A DNA stretch of 64,000 nt, from positions 248,001 through 312,000 of the forward strand of contig JAIPJS010000002.1 in NCBI GenBank assembly GCA_021734025.1, read 5' to 3'. Positions 24,461 through 35,430 of this stretch are shown here, piece after piece. The stretch's first letter is position 1. The number at the start of each line of letters is the position of its first letter. Both the position numbers and the translations under genes were made by a program. Below the pieces are notes generated by a model that worked only from the letters and a program-made list of their open reading frames with translations, ran no database searches and was not told the DNA's origin. The DNA comes from Candidatus Neomarinimicrobiota bacterium (GTDB lineage Bacteria > Fidelibacterota > JAANXI01).

Positions 24461-24487
24461 AAGTCAGTATAACTCCGTACAGATCAA

Positions 24488-25033
24488 TTATTTTGCTGCA
24501 ATTGCTTTACCAGCTTTACGTCGCACATATTCGCCAACATACCGGATGCCTTTTCCTTTATAAGGCTCCGGGGGACGAAATGACCGGATTTTCGCGGCTA
24601 CCTGACCGACCAACTGTTTATTTGGTCCCTTCACCGTGATATGCGTATTGTCCGGTACATCCAGCGTGATTCCGTCAGGCGCCTCAAACAGGATAGGGTG
24701 GGAATATCCGAGATTCAGGAGAATTTTCTGATCGGATTTCCGCTGTACGGTATATCCCACTCCCTGTATTTCCAGGGATTTATCGTATCCATCTTTTACT
24801 CCATCCACCGTATTCTGAATAATTGCCCGGGTCATCCCGTGCAGGGACCGGTGAAACTTAGAATCAGACGGACGGGTCACAATGACTTCGCCGTCTGAAA
24901 TCTTCACTTCCATATCGGCATGGACGGTGATCTCCAGTTCTCCCAGCGGACCTTTGGCGGTCAACACCGGTGCCTGGAAGGACACGTCTACCTTCTCTGG
25001 AATGACTACAGGTTGTTTTCCTATACGTGACAC
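24488..25033 (-). CDS. rplF: 50S ribosomal protein L6
   Basis: 181 residues, two similar alpha/beta domains. It begins MSRIGKQPVVIPEKVDV, and the C-terminal rRNA-binding block is RPPEPYKGKGIRYVGEYVRR. L6 is close to the sarcin-ricin loop and the GTPase centre. It lies 15 bases after rpsH. Confidence 0.98.
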   Translation of the reverse strand: MSRIGKQPVVIPEKVDVSFQAPVLTAKGPLGELEITVHADMEVKISDGEVIVTRPSDSKFHRSLHGMTRAIIQNTVDGVKDGYDKSLEIQGVGYTVQRKSDQKILLNLGYSHPILFEAPDGITLDVPDNTHITVKGPNKQLVGQVAAKIRSFRPPEPYKGKGIRYVGEYVRRKAGKAIAAK

Positions 25034-25048
25034 GAGTTTACTCCCCCT

Positions 25049-25447
25049 TTACCAGATATAATAGAGCACTTCACCGCCAACACCCATAGCACGTGCCTGT
25101 TTATCGGTCATAATACCTTTGGATGTGGTCATAACAGCGGTACCGAGGCCATTTAACACTTTCGGAATTTCACCAACACCGACATATCGCCGGCGTCCGG
25201 GGCGGCTTACACGCTTCAAGCCTTCGATGACCCCTTCGCCTTCTCTGGTGTATTTCAGAAAGATGCGAATGACATCCTGCTTATTGTCTTCAATAACGTA
25301 AAAATCTTTAATAAAATGCTCCCGCTTTAGCAGCAGACTCATCCGTTTTTTCAGATTGGATGCGGGAATGTCAACCCAGCGCTTCTTCGCCATAATTCCG
25401 TTGCGAATCTGCGTCAAGTAATCTGCAATAGGATCACTCTGGCTCAT
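25049..25447 (-). CDS. rpsH: 30S ribosomal protein S8
   Basis: 132 residues with DPIADYLTQIRNGIMAKKRW and the C-terminal TSKGIMTDKQARAMGVGGEV. S8 binds the central domain of 16S rRNA and represses the spc operon in E. coli. It is 12 bases after rpsN. Confidence 0.98.
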   Translation of the reverse strand: MSQSDPIADYLTQIRNGIMAKKRWVDIPASNLKKRMSLLLKREHFIKDFYVIEDNKQDVIRIFLKYTREGEGVIEGLKRVSRPGRRRYVGVGEIPKVLNGLGTAVMTTSKGIMTDKQARAMGVGGEVLYYIW

Positions 25448-25459
25448 AAATTCTTTCCT

Positions 25460-25645
25460 CTACCAGCTAGCTTTAGTTACACCGGGAATTTCCCCTTTGA
25501 GGGCCATTTCGCGGAAACAGAGACGGCAAAGGCCGAATTTCCGCATATAGCCACGGGGACGTCCACAGTTATTACACCGGTTATTCTTCCGGGTGCTGTA
25601 TTTTGGTTCGCGATTTGCTTTTTCAATCATTGATTTCTTAGCCAT
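25460..25645 (-). CDS. rpsN: 30S ribosomal protein S14, short zinc form (type Z)
   Basis: 61 residues starting [16 protein letters not shown]. Cys24, Cys27, Cys40 and Cys43 (in RCNNCGRP and LCRLCFRE) make the zinc site of the short S14 class. The frame is open four codons further upstream, but the ATG at 25645 gives the family-standard start. It lies 30 bases after rplE. Confidence 0.97.
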   Translation of the reverse strand: MAKKSMIEKANREPKYSTRKNNRCNNCGRPRGYMRKFGLCRLCFREMALKGEIPGVTKASW

Positions 25646-25675
25646 AAATTGCCTCAATCAGCCTAGTGTTGACGA

Positions 25676-26248
25676 TTATGCAGCTTCAGATGCTCTTGAT
25701 CGAAACGGCATACCCATCAGTTTAAATAATTCATATGCTTCTTCGTCGGTTTCGGCCGTCGTAACAAAGGTGACATCCATTCCCCGAATCTGCTCTACTT
25801 CATCGTAGTCGATTTCCGGGAAAATGATCTGCTCCTTCACACCGATACTGTAGTTGCCGGACCCGTCGAAGGATTTATCGGACACTCCGTTGAAGTCACG
25901 AACCCGCGGGAGCGCTAACGCAATAAATTTATCCAGGAATTCATACATCTGTGCGCCACGTAACGTGACCCGGGCACCGATAGCCTGCCCTTCCCGAATA
26001 TTGAAATTAGAGATGGATTTTTTTGAACGGGTGACGACGGCTTTCTGACCGGAGATTGTCGTCAACTCATTCACCCCTTTCTCCAGAACCGTTGGATCAT
26101 CTTTGGCCTCACCCAGCCCCATATTGATGGAAATTTTTGCCAGGTGCGGCACTTCCATAATGTTGTCGTATCCGAAACTCTCGCGGAGTTTGGGACGTAC
26201 TTCTTCCCGGTAATGTTTCAACATTCTCGGTATATATTCTTCAGCCAT
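25676..26248 (-). CDS. rplE: 50S ribosomal protein L5
   Basis: 190 residues with [40 protein letters not shown] and [17 protein letters not shown]5 binds 5S rRNA and touches P-site tRNA. It follows rplX by 21 bases. Confidence 0.98.
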   Translation of the reverse strand: MAEEYIPRMLKHYREEVRPKLRESFGYDNIMEVPHLAKISINMGLGEAKDDPTVLEKGVNELTTISGQKAVVTRSKKSISNFNIREGQAIGARVTLRGAQMYEFLDKFIALALPRVRDFNGVSDKSFDGSGNYSIGVKEQIIFPEIDYDEVEQIRGMDVTFVTTAETDEEAYELFKLMGMPFRSRASEAA

Positions 26249-26269
26249 AATTAAACCACGCTATCTTTG

Positions 26270-26578
26270 TTAAGAATCTATCACTTCGCCAGTTGATTTT
26301 GCCACACGCACCTTGGTTCCGTCCTCCAGGTAATCGTACCCAATGCGGGTTGGCTCCCCATTGTGAAGCAACTGCACATTGGAAACGTCGATCGGAGCCT
26401 CCTTTTCAACAATGCCCCCCTGGGGATTATTCTGGGACGGGCGCGTGTGACGCTTAATAAAATTGATTCCTTCCACGATCACCCGGTTCTTCTTTGGGAA
26501 AACTTTTAACACTTTTCCCTGCTTTCCCTTATCGTTCCCAGCGATGACTTCAACCTGGTCGCCTCTTTTAATTCGCAT
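26270..26578 (-). CDS. rplX: 50S ribosomal protein L24
   Basis: 102 residues. The N-terminal KOW motif is [20 protein letters not shown], followed by [21 protein letters not shown]24 starts 50S assembly at the 5' domain of 23S rRNA near the tunnel exit. It follows rplN by 17 bases. Confidence 0.98.
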   Translation of the reverse strand: MRIKRGDQVEVIAGNDKGKQGKVLKVFPKKNRVIVEGINFIKRHTRPSQNNPQGGIVEKEAPIDVSNVQLLHNGEPTRIGYDYLEDGTKVRVAKSTGEVIDS

Positions 26579-26595
26579 AAGTCAGTAATCCCTCG

Positions 26596-26964
26596 TTAAA
26601 GTACTTCTGGTGCCATAGAAATAATTCGCATATAGCGGCGTTCCCGGAGTTCCCGGGCTACCGGCCCGAAAATACGGGTGCCGGTCGGTTCTTCATCGGT
26701 GCCGATAAGAACAGCGGCATTCTCATCAAACCGGATATACGATCCGTCTTTCCGGCGCCGCTCCTTTTTTGTGCGGACGATAACCGCCTTGGAAATATCG
26801 CCCTTTTTGATATCCCCACCGGGGATAGCATTCTTTACAGACACCATAATAATGTCACCAACACTGGCATAGCGCCGGCCGGTGCCTCCCATGACCTTAA
26901 TACACTGGACTTTCCGGGCACCAGTATTATCTGCAACATTCAAACGACTTTGTACCTGAATCAT
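26596..26964 (-). CDS. rplN: 50S ribosomal protein L14
   Basis: 122 residues, [20 protein letters not shown] at the start and [20 protein letters not shown] near the end. L14 forms bridges to the 30S subunit and is the docking site of the silencing factor RsfS. It follows rpsQ by 31 bases. Confidence 0.98.
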   Translation of the reverse strand: MIQVQSRLNVADNTGARKVQCIKVMGGTGRRYASVGDIIMVSVKNAIPGGDIKKGDISKAVIVRTKKERRRKDGSYIRFDENAAVLIGTDEEPTGTRIFGPVARELRERRYMRIISMAPEVL

Positions 26965-26995
26965 CTGGTTCCTCGCCTGTTTCGTCTCATCCCGG

Positions 26996-27259
26996 TCAGA
27001 CCTGTTCGGCCTTTTCTAGTATCTCCATCAGTCGCCACCGTTTGCGGCGACTCAATGGACGGGTTTCGATAATTTTGACCTTATCACCATTCTTGCATTC
27101 GTTCGTTTCGTCATGTGCGACAAATTTCGACGAACGCGTCACATACTTCTTATAAAGTTTGTGCTGCACCTTCCGGTCGACACGGACCAGAATGCTTTTG
27201 TCCATCTTGTCGCTGACGACTGTGCCAATTTTAGTCTTTGTTTTGCCTCGACTGCTCAT
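26996..27259 (-). CDS. rpsQ: 30S ribosomal protein S17
   Basis: 87 residues, an OB-fold with [20 protein letters not shown] and [16 protein letters not shown]17 binds the 5' domain of 16S rRNA early. Its ATG overlaps the rpmC stop (ATGA), implying translational coupling. Confidence 0.98.
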   Translation of the reverse strand: MSSRGKTKTKIGTVVSDKMDKSILVRVDRKVQHKLYKKYVTRSSKFVAHDETNECKNGDKVKIIETRPLSRRKRWRLMEILEKAEQV

Positions 27260-27483
27260 TCAGCACTCTTCCCTTGCTCTTCAGTTGTCCGTATTCCAAG
27301 TTCATATTCGCGTAATACGGTTAGAATCTGCGCAATTTCCTTCTTCAGGTGACGAATCCGTAACGGATTTTCCACCTGTTGCAAAGTCTGCTGAAAGCGG
27401 AGATTTTCCAATTCTTCCCTGTTCTCTTCCAACCGTATTTCTAACTCCTCCGTTGAGAGGGTCCGCAATTCGTCGCTCTTCAC
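27256..27483 (-). CDS. rpmC: 50S ribosomal protein L29
   Basis: 75 residues forming two helices: [20 protein letters not shown] and [20 protein letters not shown]29 lies at the tunnel exit and helps dock trigger factor and SRP. It starts 1 base after rplP and overlaps rpsQ by 4 bases. Confidence 0.97.
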   Translation of the reverse strand: MKSDELRTLSTEELEIRLEENREELENLRFQQTLQQVENPLRIRHLKKEIAQILTVLREYELGIRTTEEQGKSAE

Positions 27484-27484
27484 A

Positions 27485-27904
27485 TCAACCTCCGATTTCG
27501 CGACGTGTTACAAATTTCGTTTTTATCGGCAGCTTGTGACTCGCTTGCCGCATCGCCTTTTCCGCGACATCTTCATCGACCCCTTCAATCTCAAACATCA
27601 CACGGCCCGGTTTTACGACTGCCACATGATATTCCGGAGCGCCCTTCCCTTTCCCCATCCGCGTTTCAGCGGGTTTCTGGGTTACGGGCTTATCCGGGAA
27701 AATGCGTATCCAGAGTTTGCCGTGCTTCCGGACGTGTCGCGTAATCGCTACCCGGGCACTTTCAATCTGGCGACCGGTTATCCATCCGGCTTCCATGGCT
27801 TTGAGACCGTAGGTCCCAAAACTCACATCGGTGCCGCGATTGGCATTACCTTTACGGCGCCCCCTGTGATGCTTCCGGTGTTTCTGTTTCTTCGGCATTA
27901 ACAT
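27485..27904 (-). CDS. rplP: 50S ribosomal protein L16
   Basis: 139 residues. [20 protein letters not shown] at the start, and [19 protein letters not shown] carries the loop near the peptidyl-transferase centre. It helps position A-site tRNA. I keep the first ATG because MLMP is the family-typical start. It follows rpsC by 18 bases. Confidence 0.98.
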   Translation of the reverse strand: MLMPKKQKHRKHHRGRRKGNANRGTDVSFGTYGLKAMEAGWITGRQIESARVAITRHVRKHGKLWIRIFPDKPVTQKPAETRMGKGKGAPEYHVAVVKPGRVMFEIEGVDEDVAEKAMRQASHKLPIKTKFVTRREIGG

Positions 27905-27922
27905 AATTTCAGACTCCCTTTA

Positions 27923-28546
27923 TCAAACAACTTCGCCGTTACAGATCCAAACTTTGATGCCGATAGTGCCATACGTCGTTTTTGCAGTAATGGTGGCAAA
28001 ATCGATGTCCGCACGCAGCGTATGCAGCGGCACGCGTCCCTCATGATAGTTCTCCGTCCGGGCCATTTCCGATCCACCAAGACGTCCGGCAGCTCGAATA
28101 CGAATTCCCTCGGCGCCCATCCGCATAGTAGACTGAATGGCTTTTTTTATAACCCGTCGAAACGATATCTTCCGCACTATCTGCTGAGCGATATTATCCG
28201 CAACAAGGTAGGCGTCCAGTTCAGGTCGCTTGACTTCATTCACGTTAATCTGAACCTCGGTATCCGTGATGGTTTTCACCTCTTCACGAAGCTGATCGAC
28301 CTCACTCCCGCCCTTGCCAATCACAATACCTGGCCTGGATGTATGAATAGTCAGTGTAATCTTTTTGGACGTCCGGTTGATCTCGATCCGGGAAATTCCT
28401 GCCGTGGGCAGACGTTTCCGGATATACTTCCGAAGCGTTATATCTTGATCGAGATTCTCCGCGAAGTTTTTCTCGTCAAACCAGTTGGATTTCCAACTGC
28501 GAATGACGCCAAGCCGAAATCCGATGGGATGTGTTTTTTGACCCAA
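27923..28546 (-). CDS. rpsC: 30S ribosomal protein S3
   Basis: 207 residues. The start [20 protein letters not shown] and the KH domain with [20 protein letters not shown] are clear, as is [12 protein letters not shown] in the C domain. It ends after [10 protein letters not shown], so it lacks the long C-terminal extension some phyla carry. S3 lines the mRNA entry channel. It follows rplV by 15 bases. Confidence 0.98.
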   Translation of the reverse strand: MGQKTHPIGFRLGVIRSWKSNWFDEKNFAENLDQDITLRKYIRKRLPTAGISRIEINRTSKKITLTIHTSRPGIVIGKGGSEVDQLREEVKTITDTEVQINVNEVKRPELDAYLVADNIAQQIVRKISFRRVIKKAIQSTMRMGAEGIRIRAAGRLGGSEMARTENYHEGRVPLHTLRADIDFATITAKTTYGTIGIKVWICNGEVV

Positions 28547-28561
28547 TGAGCCTCCCTTGCG

Positions 28562-28927
28562 CTAATTACTTTCAGTTTTTTCTTCGATTCCGTCGGAAAC
28601 CACAACCGTCAGATGGCTGCTGCGTTTCCGGATGACGGTGGCCCGCCCCATAGCCCGCGGTTGATACCGCTTCTGTGTTGGTCCCTCGTCGACATAAATT
28701 TCACTGATGACCAAATTGTCGGGATCCATCGCCGCCCCTTCATCCGTATTCATGTAATTGGAAACGGCGGACATAATCGTCTTTTCTACGGTAGTTGCCG
28801 CCTTCTTCGGGGTGAAGTGGAGCGCATTCAACGCCTGATTCACCGGTTTTCCGCGAACTAAATCAACCACCTGCCGTATTTTCCGGGCGGATTGTTTTAC
28901 ATATTTTGCTTTGGCTGTTGCTTCCAT
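28562..28927 (-). CDS. rplV: 50S ribosomal protein L22
   Basis: 121 residues with AKAKYVKQSARKIRQVVDLV and the tunnel-reaching loop region RYQPRAMGRATVIRKRSSHL. Its loop lines the exit tunnel and is a known site for macrolide-resistance changes; nothing unusual is seen. It follows rpsS by 20 bases. Confidence 0.98.
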   Translation of the reverse strand: MEATAKAKYVKQSARKIRQVVDLVRGKPVNQALNALHFTPKKAATTVEKTIMSAVSNYMNTDEGAAMDPDNLVISEIYVDEGPTQKRYQPRAMGRATVIRKRSSHLTVVVSDGIEEKTESN

Positions 28928-28947
28928 AATAGTTATCTACCGTCGTC

Positions 28948-29244
28948 TTAAGATGATGAAGGTTTCTTCACTTTAGCAGTCTTCTCTGCCTTGGAGTGCC
29001 CGCGAAAAGTCCGGGTCGGCGAGAATTCACCCAATTTATGCCCGACCATATTCTCGGTAATATACACCGGAATAAACTTATTCCCGTTGTGTACCGCAAA
29101 GGTATGGCCGACAAATTCAGGCGTAATCATTGACGCGCGGGACCAGGTTTTGATCACCTGTTTCTTATTCTTTTCATTCAGCGCATCAACCTTTGCCGAA
29201 AGTTTTTCGTCTACAAAAGGTCCTTTTTTTAGCGAACGACTCAT
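28948..29244 (-). CDS. rpsS: 30S ribosomal protein S19
   Basis: 98 residues, [20 protein letters not shown] and [20 protein letters not shown], then [16 protein letters not shown]19 pairs with S13 in the 30S head. It follows rplB by 8 bases. Confidence 0.98.
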   Translation of the reverse strand: MSRSLKKGPFVDEKLSAKVDALNEKNKKQVIKTWSRASMITPEFVGHTFAVHNGNKFIPVYITENMVGHKLGEFSPTRTFRGHSKAEKTAKVKKPSSS

Positions 29245-29252
29245 ACAATATC

Positions 29253-30089
29253 CTACCTTCTCTTATTCTTTGGACGTCGTTTCACGATATAGCGATCAGA
29301 CAATTTCTTTTTACGGGTCTTCTTCCCCTTAGTCTGCCAACCCCACGGACTTCGGGGATGTCCGCCGCCTGATGTCCGGCCTTCGCCACCACCCATCGGG
29401 TGATCGATGGGATTCATCACCACGCCACGCACCTTGGGACGCCGGCCTTTCCAGCGGCTGCGACCTGCTTTACCGAGGGTGACATTTTCATGATCCTTGT
29501 TGCCAACTTCACCAAGTGTTGCATAGCAGGTCTGGAGAAACATTCTCACTTCGCCAGATGGCAATTTCAGCGTCACGTAATTGCCTTCTTTGGCCAAAAT
29601 CTGTGCGGACGTTCCGGCACTGCGGACAATCTGTCCACCTTTGCCCGGTTTAAATTCCACATTGTGCACTAAAGCGCCCTGCGGAATACGACTCAGGGGC
29701 ATTGCATTCCCTGGCCGTAACGGTACCTGCTCACCGCTTATAACTTCATCGCCAACCCGGAGGCCTTCCGGCGCCAGGATGTAACGCTTTTCGCCATCGG
29801 CATAATGAATCAGAGCAATGCGTGCGGACCGGTTGGGATCGTATTCGATTGAGGCGACCTTTCCGGGTACGTCAAATTTCTTGCGCGCAAAGTCGATAAT
29901 ACGGTACCGGCGTTTATGTCCACCGCCCCGTCTTCTGGAGGTAATCCGCCCCCGATTGTTTCGGCCGCCGGTTTTTTTCAGCGGCTTCACCAAGCTCGGT
30001 TCCGGTTCACCCTTCGTAATTTCTTCAAATGTCGACTGGGTTTTGTATCGCTGTCCCGGTGTTGTCGGTTTTATCTTTTTAATCGGCAT
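29253..30089 (-). CDS. rplB: 50S ribosomal protein L2
   Basis: 278 residues. [20 protein letters not shown] marks the N-terminal region, and [17 protein letters not shown], with the conserved His needed for peptide-bond formation, marks the C-terminal region. L2 supports association of the subunits and the peptidyl-transferase centre. It follows rplW by 23 bases. Confidence 0.98.
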   Translation of the reverse strand: MPIKKIKPTTPGQRYKTQSTFEEITKGEPEPSLVKPLKKTGGRNNRGRITSRRRGGGHKRRYRIIDFARKKFDVPGKVASIEYDPNRSARIALIHYADGEKRYILAPEGLRVGDEVISGEQVPLRPGNAMPLSRIPQGALVHNVEFKPGKGGQIVRSAGTSAQILAKEGNYVTLKLPSGEVRMFLQTCYATLGEVGNKDHENVTLGKAGRSRWKGRRPKVRGVVMNPIDHPMGGGEGRTSGGGHPRSPWGWQTKGKKTRKKKLSDRYIVKRRPKNKRR

Positions 30090-30112
30090 AAATAATCACT
30101 CTGTCTCAATAA

Positions 30113-30439
30113 TTAAAGAGAAACACCCTCGCCCTGGTACAGATCGATTGCCTGCCCCTCGGCGAGTGTTACAACTGCTTTTTTCCAATGATTTCTCTGG
30201 CCGAAGGTCCGGATGACATGGCCACCGCTGCGAACGGTCATACTCTTACTTTTCCCGCGCATGTTCATGGTGGCGACCTTCGTGACATTCACGTCGAACT
30301 TTTTCTCGACGGCCTGTTTAATTTCCATCTTGTTTGCATTCGGCCTGACTTCAAAAGCATATTTTCGCTCGGATTCAGCGAGCAGACTCATTTTCTCAGT
30401 GAAAAGCGGCCGTAGTATAACTGCACGTTTCTTTGCCAT
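30113..30439 (-). CDS. rplW: 50S ribosomal protein L23
   Basis: 108 residues with ILRPLFTEKMSLLAESERKY and VRPNANKMEIKQAVEKKFDV. L23 at the tunnel exit is the main docking point for trigger factor and SRP. It follows rplD by 12 bases. Confidence 0.98.
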   Translation of the reverse strand: MAKKRAVILRPLFTEKMSLLAESERKYAFEVRPNANKMEIKQAVEKKFDVNVTKVATMNMRGKSKSMTVRSGGHVIRTFGQRNHWKKAVVTLAEGQAIDLYQGEGVSL

Positions 30440-30451
30440 CGGTAAAATCCT

Positions 30452-31087
30452 TTAGTTTTCCTGACCTAAATTAGCAACCAACTGCTCCAGACCGGACTGC
30501 GTAAACAGTAAAATGTCAGAGTCCATCATATCATATGTGGAAGCGCTGGCAGCCTCAACAACATCTACATTCTGCAGGTTTCGCGAGGAGAGGTATAAAT
30601 TTTCATCTATCTCCCCGACCAGGATTACGACCTTTTCGTCACTGAGTCCAATATCCTGTAGCAACGTGGCAACACGACTGGTTTTGGGCTGCTCAAACTT
30701 CAAATCTTCAATAACAAATACCTTTTCCTCTTGAGCCCGATATGCCAGAACGCTTGTTCTTGCTGCCCGCTTTGCCTTGCGGTTCATCCGCTTTTTATAT
30801 TTATGGTGCTTTGGAGCAAACGCAATACCTCCACCTACCCACAGAGGAGAACGAATCGTCCCGGCCCGGGCGCGCCCTGTTCCTTTTTGACGCCACGGTT
30901 TCTTACCGCCCCCGCGCTTTTCACTGCGTGTTTTCTTGGAATGGCTTCCGAGCCGCCGGTTTGCCATTTCAGTAGTGACTGCCTGGTAAATCAAATGGTC
31001 ATTCGGCGTCGCTTCAAAAATATTCGCAGGTAGTTCGACCTGTTCTCCCGATTTGGCGCCTTCCGCTGTATAAACTTCTACCTTCAT
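30452..31087 (-). CDS. rplD: 50S ribosomal protein L4
   Basis: 211 residues. The tunnel loop region KKPWRQKGTGRARAGTIRSP (about 62-81) is intact. In E. coli L4 also represses the S10 operon; no leader for such control can be identified here. It follows rplC by 10 bases. Confidence 0.98.
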   Translation of the reverse strand: MKVEVYTAEGAKSGEQVELPANIFEATPNDHLIYQAVTTEMANRRLGSHSKKTRSEKRGGGKKPWRQKGTGRARAGTIRSPLWVGGGIAFAPKHHKYKKRMNRKAKRAARTSVLAYRAQEEKVFVIEDLKFEQPKTSRVATLLQDIGLSDEKVVILVGEIDENLYLSSRNLQNVDVVEAASASTYDMMDSDILLFTQSGLEQLVANLGQEN

Positions 31088-31097
31088 TAGATCCTCG

Positions 31098-31715
31098 TTA
31101 TGCCTTTCGGATGATCAGGTATCCGTTGTTTGAACCTGGAACGGACCCTTTCACCAGCAATAAATTCTTTTCTGCATCAGTAGCAACAACCGTTAAAGCT
31201 TTTTCGGTCACTTGCTCGTTTCCGGCCTGTCCGGACATCCGCATCCCCGGGAATACGCGGGATGGGTCGGCGCTCGCCCCGATTGAACCGGGCCGCCGCC
31301 AAGTGTCGCTCTGTCCACGTGTTTTCGGGCCGCCGGCAAATCCATACTTCTTCACCACGCCGGTAAATCCTCGCCCTTTACTTGTTCCGGTCACGTCAAC
31401 CTTCTCGCCAGCATTGAAGATATCGACTGTGATTTCTGCGCCAGGCTCATATTGCTCATCCCCGGCATCGAATTCCCTCAGCACCTTCATTGCATCAACT
31501 TCTGCCTTTGCGGTATGCCCCGATTCCGGTTTATTCGCTCGCTTTTTCTTCTTCGGTTCAAACCCAATCTGCACTGCGTTGTACCCGTCAGTTTCTTCAG
31601 TCTTTACCTGTGTCACATAACACGGGCCAGCTTCAATGACAGTCACGGGAATATCTTCACCGTTGTCATTGAATACGCGGGTCATTCCCTTCTTTTTACC
31701 GATAAGTCCATTCAT
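31098..31715 (-). CDS. rplC: 50S ribosomal protein L3
   Basis: 205 residues: MNGLIGKKKGMTRVFNDNGE, GTSKGRGFTGVVKKYGF, and GQSDTWRRPGSIGASADPSR near the peptidyl-transferase centre, where the methylated Gln lies in some bacteria. It starts 50S assembly with L24. It follows rpsJ by 19 bases. Confidence 0.98.
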   Translation of the reverse strand: MNGLIGKKKGMTRVFNDNGEDIPVTVIEAGPCYVTQVKTEETDGYNAVQIGFEPKKKKRANKPESGHTAKAEVDAMKVLREFDAGDEQYEPGAEITVDIFNAGEKVDVTGTSKGRGFTGVVKKYGFAGGPKTRGQSDTWRRPGSIGASADPSRVFPGMRMSGQAGNEQVTEKALTVVATDAEKNLLLVKGSVPGSNNGYLIIRKA

Positions 31716-31734
31716 AGCGATTCTCTATAACCCC

Positions 31735-32043
31735 TTATACCTTAATCTCGATATCAACACCCGCCGGCAAATCCAGCTTCATCAGCGCATCTACCGTCTT
31801 TGAGGTTGAATTCAGAATATCAATCAATCGCTTGTGTACTTTGGTCTGAAACTGTTCACGCGATTTCTTATTCACGTGCGGCGACCGCAATACGGTGTAG
31901 ACCGTCCGCTTCGTCGGAAGGGGAATCGGACCTGAAATCACAGCACCTGTGGATTTTGCCGTCCGAACGATCTTCTCTGTGGACTTATCCAGCAGATTGT
32001 GATCGTATGCTTTCAGACTAATACGTAATTTCTGTGATGCCAA
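31735..32043 (-). CDS. rpsJ: 30S ribosomal protein S10 / NusE
   Basis: 102 residues with [20 protein letters not shown] and [20 protein letters not shown]. It works in the 30S head and as NusE bridging NusG and the ribosome. It follows tuf by 23 bases, so the str and S10 clusters run on as one unit. Confidence 0.98.
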   Translation of the reverse strand: MASQKLRISLKAYDHNLLDKSTEKIVRTAKSTGAVISGPIPLPTKRTVYTVLRSPHVNKKSREQFQTKVHKRLIDILNSTSKTVDALMKLDLPAGVDIEIKV

Positions 32044-32066
32044 ATTGACTCACCTTTCCTTCTGAG

Positions 32067-33257
32067 TTACTCAATTATATCCGTCACAACACCGGATGCG
32101 ACTGTATGGCCGCCTTCCCGAATCGCGAACCGGAGCCCTTCTTCCATGGCAATTGGTGCGATCAGTTCCACGTCCATATTCACCTTGTCACCCGGCATCA
32201 CCATTTCCACGCCTTCTGGCAGACCTACTGTACCGGTGACGTCCGTCGTCCGGAAGTAAAACTGCGGCCGGTAGCCCTGGAAGAACGGGGTATGGCGTCC
32301 GCCCTCTTCCTTCTTCAGGACATACACTTCCGCTTTGAATTTCGTATGCGGCGTAATACTGCCCGGCTCCGCACAGACCATACCGCGCTGCAGCCATTCC
32401 TTGTCGATCCCGCGCAGCAACAGCCCCACGTTATCGCCGGCCTGGCCTTCGTCCAGCATCTTCCGGAACATTTCTACTCCTGTGACAACAGTGGTTTCAT
32501 GACCACCGAGCCCAATCACTTCGACTTCGTCACCCACATGCACGATACCGCGTTCAATTCGACCGGTACCCACGGTGCCACGTCCGGTAATTGAGAAGAC
32601 ATCCTCCACCGGCATTAAAAACGACCGGTCGGTGTCGCGCTCCGGTTCGGGAATATAATCATCCAGCGCTTCAATCAGCTCCTGCATCGGGGCGGTGGCG
32701 TCTGCATCGTCCGGATTGCTCAGCGCTTCCAGCGCGCTACCCTTCACAATCGGAATATCATCGCCGGGGAAATCATACTCACTCAACAGTTCCCGGAGTT
32801 CCAACTCCACCAGTTCCAGCAATTCCGGATCGTCCACCTGGTCCGTTTTATTCATAAAGACCACGATATTCGGTACGCCCACCTGCCGTGCCAGCAAAAT
32901 GTGCTCCCGGGTCTGCGGCATGGGACCGTCGGCGGCGCTCACGACCAGAATGGCGCCGTCCATCTGGGCTGCCCCGGTAATCATGTTTTTGATGTAATCG
33001 GCGTGACCCGGGCAGTCCACGTGGGCGTAATGCCGGTTATCACTCTCGTATTCCACGTGGGCGGTCGCGATAGTGATCCCGCGCTCTTTTTCTTCCGGCG
33101 CGTTATCGATACTGTCAAAATCGCGGATCTCCGCCAAGCCTTTGCTGGACAGGTACAGCGTCAGCGCTGCTGTCAACGTTGTCTTCCCATGATCCACATG
33201 GCCAATGGTTCCCACGTTTACATGGGGTTTGGTCCGTTCAAATTTCTGTTTCGACAT
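32067..33257 (-). CDS. tuf: Elongation factor Tu, copy 1 (str operon)
   Basis: 396 residues. GTPase motifs [11 protein letters not shown] (19-29), DCPGHADY and NKTD are complete. It delivers aminoacyl-tRNA to the ribosome. By eye it differs from copy 2 at nine positions: Ser38, Lys39, Asp73, one Glu/Lys, a Thr/Ser and Gly/Asn pair in [11 protein letters not shown], Ala387, Ser388 and Ile395. DNA identity is patchy, with long blocks that are fully identical. It lies 30 bases after fusA and 23 before rpsJ. Confidence 0.98.
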   Translation of the reverse strand: MSKQKFERTKPHVNVGTIGHVDHGKTTLTAALTLYLSSKGLAEIRDFDSIDNAPEEKERGITIATAHVEYESDNRHYAHVDCPGHADYIKNMITGAAQMDGAILVVSAADGPMPQTREHILLARQVGVPNIVVFMNKTDQVDDPELLELVELELRELLSEYDFPGDDIPIVKGSALEALSNPDDADATAPMQELIEALDDYIPEPERDTDRSFLMPVEDVFSITGRGTVGTGRIERGIVHVGDEVEVIGLGGHETTVVTGVEMFRKMLDEGQAGDNVGLLLRGIDKEWLQRGMVCAEPGSITPHTKFKAEVYVLKKEEGGRHTPFFQGYRPQFYFRTTDVTGTVGLPEGVEMVMPGDKVNMDVELIAPIAMEEGLRFAIREGGHTVASGVVTDIIE

Positions 33258-33287
33258 GCGACCTCCCTCGTCTCTTACGCGGTCAGT

Positions 33288-35381
33288 TTATGATGCTTTG
33301 CCGTGAATTTGTTCAATAATATCATCCTTTATGCTTTCCGGTACCTCAGCGTAGTGCGAAAACTGCATCGTAAATACAGCGCGCCCCTGTGTAATGGACC
33401 GTAAATCTGTAGCGTAACCAAACATCTCGGAAAGCGGAACAGTCGCCGTAATTACCTGCGCTTTCTTTCTCTGTCCCATCCCTTTGATGTCTCCACGCCG
33501 TCCGGTGATGTCTCCCATGACGTCGCCGAGATATTCATCTGGTACAACGACTTCAAGGTCCATCGTCGGCTCGAGGAGTGCTGGGCTTGCCTGCCTCATT
33601 GCCTCCTGCATCGCCATGGAACCAGCAACCTTAAAAGCCATCTCCGAGGAGTCGACCTCGTGATATGAACCGTCGTATAAGGTCACCTTTATATCTTCCA
33701 CCGGATAGCCGGCAATCGGGCCGTTACGCATGGCTTCCTGAATCCCCTTATCCACAGACGGGATATATTCTCTTGGGATGGAGCCGCCGACGATTTTATC
33801 TATAAATTCGTATCCTTCACCGGCTTCGTTTGGCTCAACCGTCATAACCACATGCCCGTACTGCCCGCGTCCACCACTCTGGCGGACAAATTTCTTCTCC
33901 ACGTCCACTTCCTGGCGAATGGATTCACGGTAGGCGACCTGCGGCGCGCCAATTTTGGCGTTTACCTTGAATTCCCGTTTCAGCCGGTCGATGATAACTT
34001 CCAGGTGCAACTCGCCCATTCCGGCAACGATAGTCTGGCCGGTTTCTTCATCTGTGGAAATTTGAAATGTCGGATCCTCTTCGGCAAGCCGCTGCAATGC
34101 ATCGGAGAGCTGCTGGGAATCGGCCCGGGATTCCGGCTCTATTGATACTTTAATGACCGGTTCCGGAAACTCCATCTGCTCCAGAATAATCGGATTATCT
34201 TCATCACAAAGCGTATTACCAGTGGATGTATTCTTCAACCCGACTGCTGCGGCAATGTCTCCTGCTTTAACGTAATCAAGTTCCTCACGTTTGTTGGCAT
34301 GCATCTGGAGTAGCCGGCTGAAGCGTTCCCGTTTATCTGAATTGGGATTATGAATATAGGATCCGGCGTTAATTTTACCGGAATAAACCCTGAAAAACGT
34401 CAACCGACCAACATAAGGGTCAGTCATCACTTTAAATGCCAGGGCCGCAAACGGCTCATCTTCATCAGACTTCCGGACGATCTGTTCCTCGGTCTTCGGA
34501 TCAACCCCCTTAATCGGCGGAACCTCAACCGGAGAAGGCAAAAAGTCTACAATGGCATCCAGCAGATACTGGACACCCTTATTCTTGAAGGCCGATCCAC
34601 ACATTACCGGAGTCATAGAGACGTCCAATGTGGCCTTCCGTAGCGCAGATTTAATATCTCTGGGATCGATTTCTTCGCCTTCGAGGTACTTCTCCATGAG
34701 TGTGTCATCGTACATGGAGATCTCCTCCAGCATATGTGTACGATATTCCTTGGCCTGCTCAACCATATCTTTGGGAATATCACCAAACTCAAAATGCTTG
34801 CCAAGACTCTGTTCATTGTAAATGATGCTGCGATTGTGGACTAAGTCAACAATACCATTGAACATATCGCCGTCACCGATGGGGAGCGTAATTGGCACGA
34901 CGTTCGCCCCGAGGCGCTCCTTCATCATGTCCACGGCATGAAAAAAATCAGCCCCGGTGCGATCCATCTTATTGACAAACGCAATCCGGGGTATCGTGTA
35001 TTTATCAGCTTGTCGCCATACCGTTTCTGACTGTGGCTCGACACCTCCGACCGCACAGAAGAGCGCTACGGCGCCATCTAGTACACGAAGGGATCGTTCC
35101 ACCTCAACGGTGAAGTCCACGTGGCCTGGCGTATCGATAATATTAACGCGATGATCCTGCCAGTAGCACGTAGTCGCCGCGGAAGTGATGGTAATACCGC
35201 GCTCCTTCTCCTGCTCCATCCAGTCCATCGTAGCAGCGCCTTCATGAACTTCTCCCATGCGATGCAGCCGACCGGTGTAATAGAGCATTCGCTCAGTCGT
35301 CGTTGTTTTTCCGGCATCAATATGAGCCATGATGCCTATGTTCCGTGTCCTCTCTAAAGAGTCTGCTTTTTTCTGAGCCAC
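33288..35381 (-). CDS. fusA: Elongation factor G
   Basis: 697 residues. G1 [20 protein letters not shown] and [10 protein letters not shown] give the GTPase; domains II-V follow in the usual order (for example [18 protein letters not shown]). It drives translocation. The length and the complete GTPase argue for the main EF-G rather than a paralogue, and its place between rpsG and tuf confirms it. Confidence 0.98.
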   Translation of the reverse strand: MAQKKADSLERTRNIGIMAHIDAGKTTTTERMLYYTGRLHRMGEVHEGAATMDWMEQEKERGITITSAATTCYWQDHRVNIIDTPGHVDFTVEVERSLRVLDGAVALFCAVGGVEPQSETVWRQADKYTIPRIAFVNKMDRTGADFFHAVDMMKERLGANVVPITLPIGDGDMFNGIVDLVHNRSIIYNEQSLGKHFEFGDIPKDMVEQAKEYRTHMLEEISMYDDTLMEKYLEGEEIDPRDIKSALRKATLDVSMTPVMCGSAFKNKGVQYLLDAIVDFLPSPVEVPPIKGVDPKTEEQIVRKSDEDEPFAALAFKVMTDPYVGRLTFFRVYSGKINAGSYIHNPNSDKRERFSRLLQMHANKREELDYVKAGDIAAAVGLKNTSTGNTLCDEDNPIILEQMEFPEPVIKVSIEPESRADSQQLSDALQRLAEEDPTFQISTDEETGQTIVAGMGELHLEVIIDRLKREFKVNAKIGAPQVAYRESIRQEVDVEKKFVRQSGGRGQYGHVVMTVEPNEAGEGYEFIDKIVGGSIPREYIPSVDKGIQEAMRNGPIAGYPVEDIKVTLYDGSYHEVDSSEMAFKVAGSMAMQEAMRQASPALLEPTMDLEVVVPDEYLGDVMGDITGRRGDIKGMGQRKKAQVITATVPLSEMFGYATDLRSITQGRAVFTMQFSHYAEVPESIKDDIIEQIHGKAS

Positions 35382-35430
35382 TGTATCTATATAACCACTT
35401 TTTTAATATTAAATTTATATTTCCAATGAT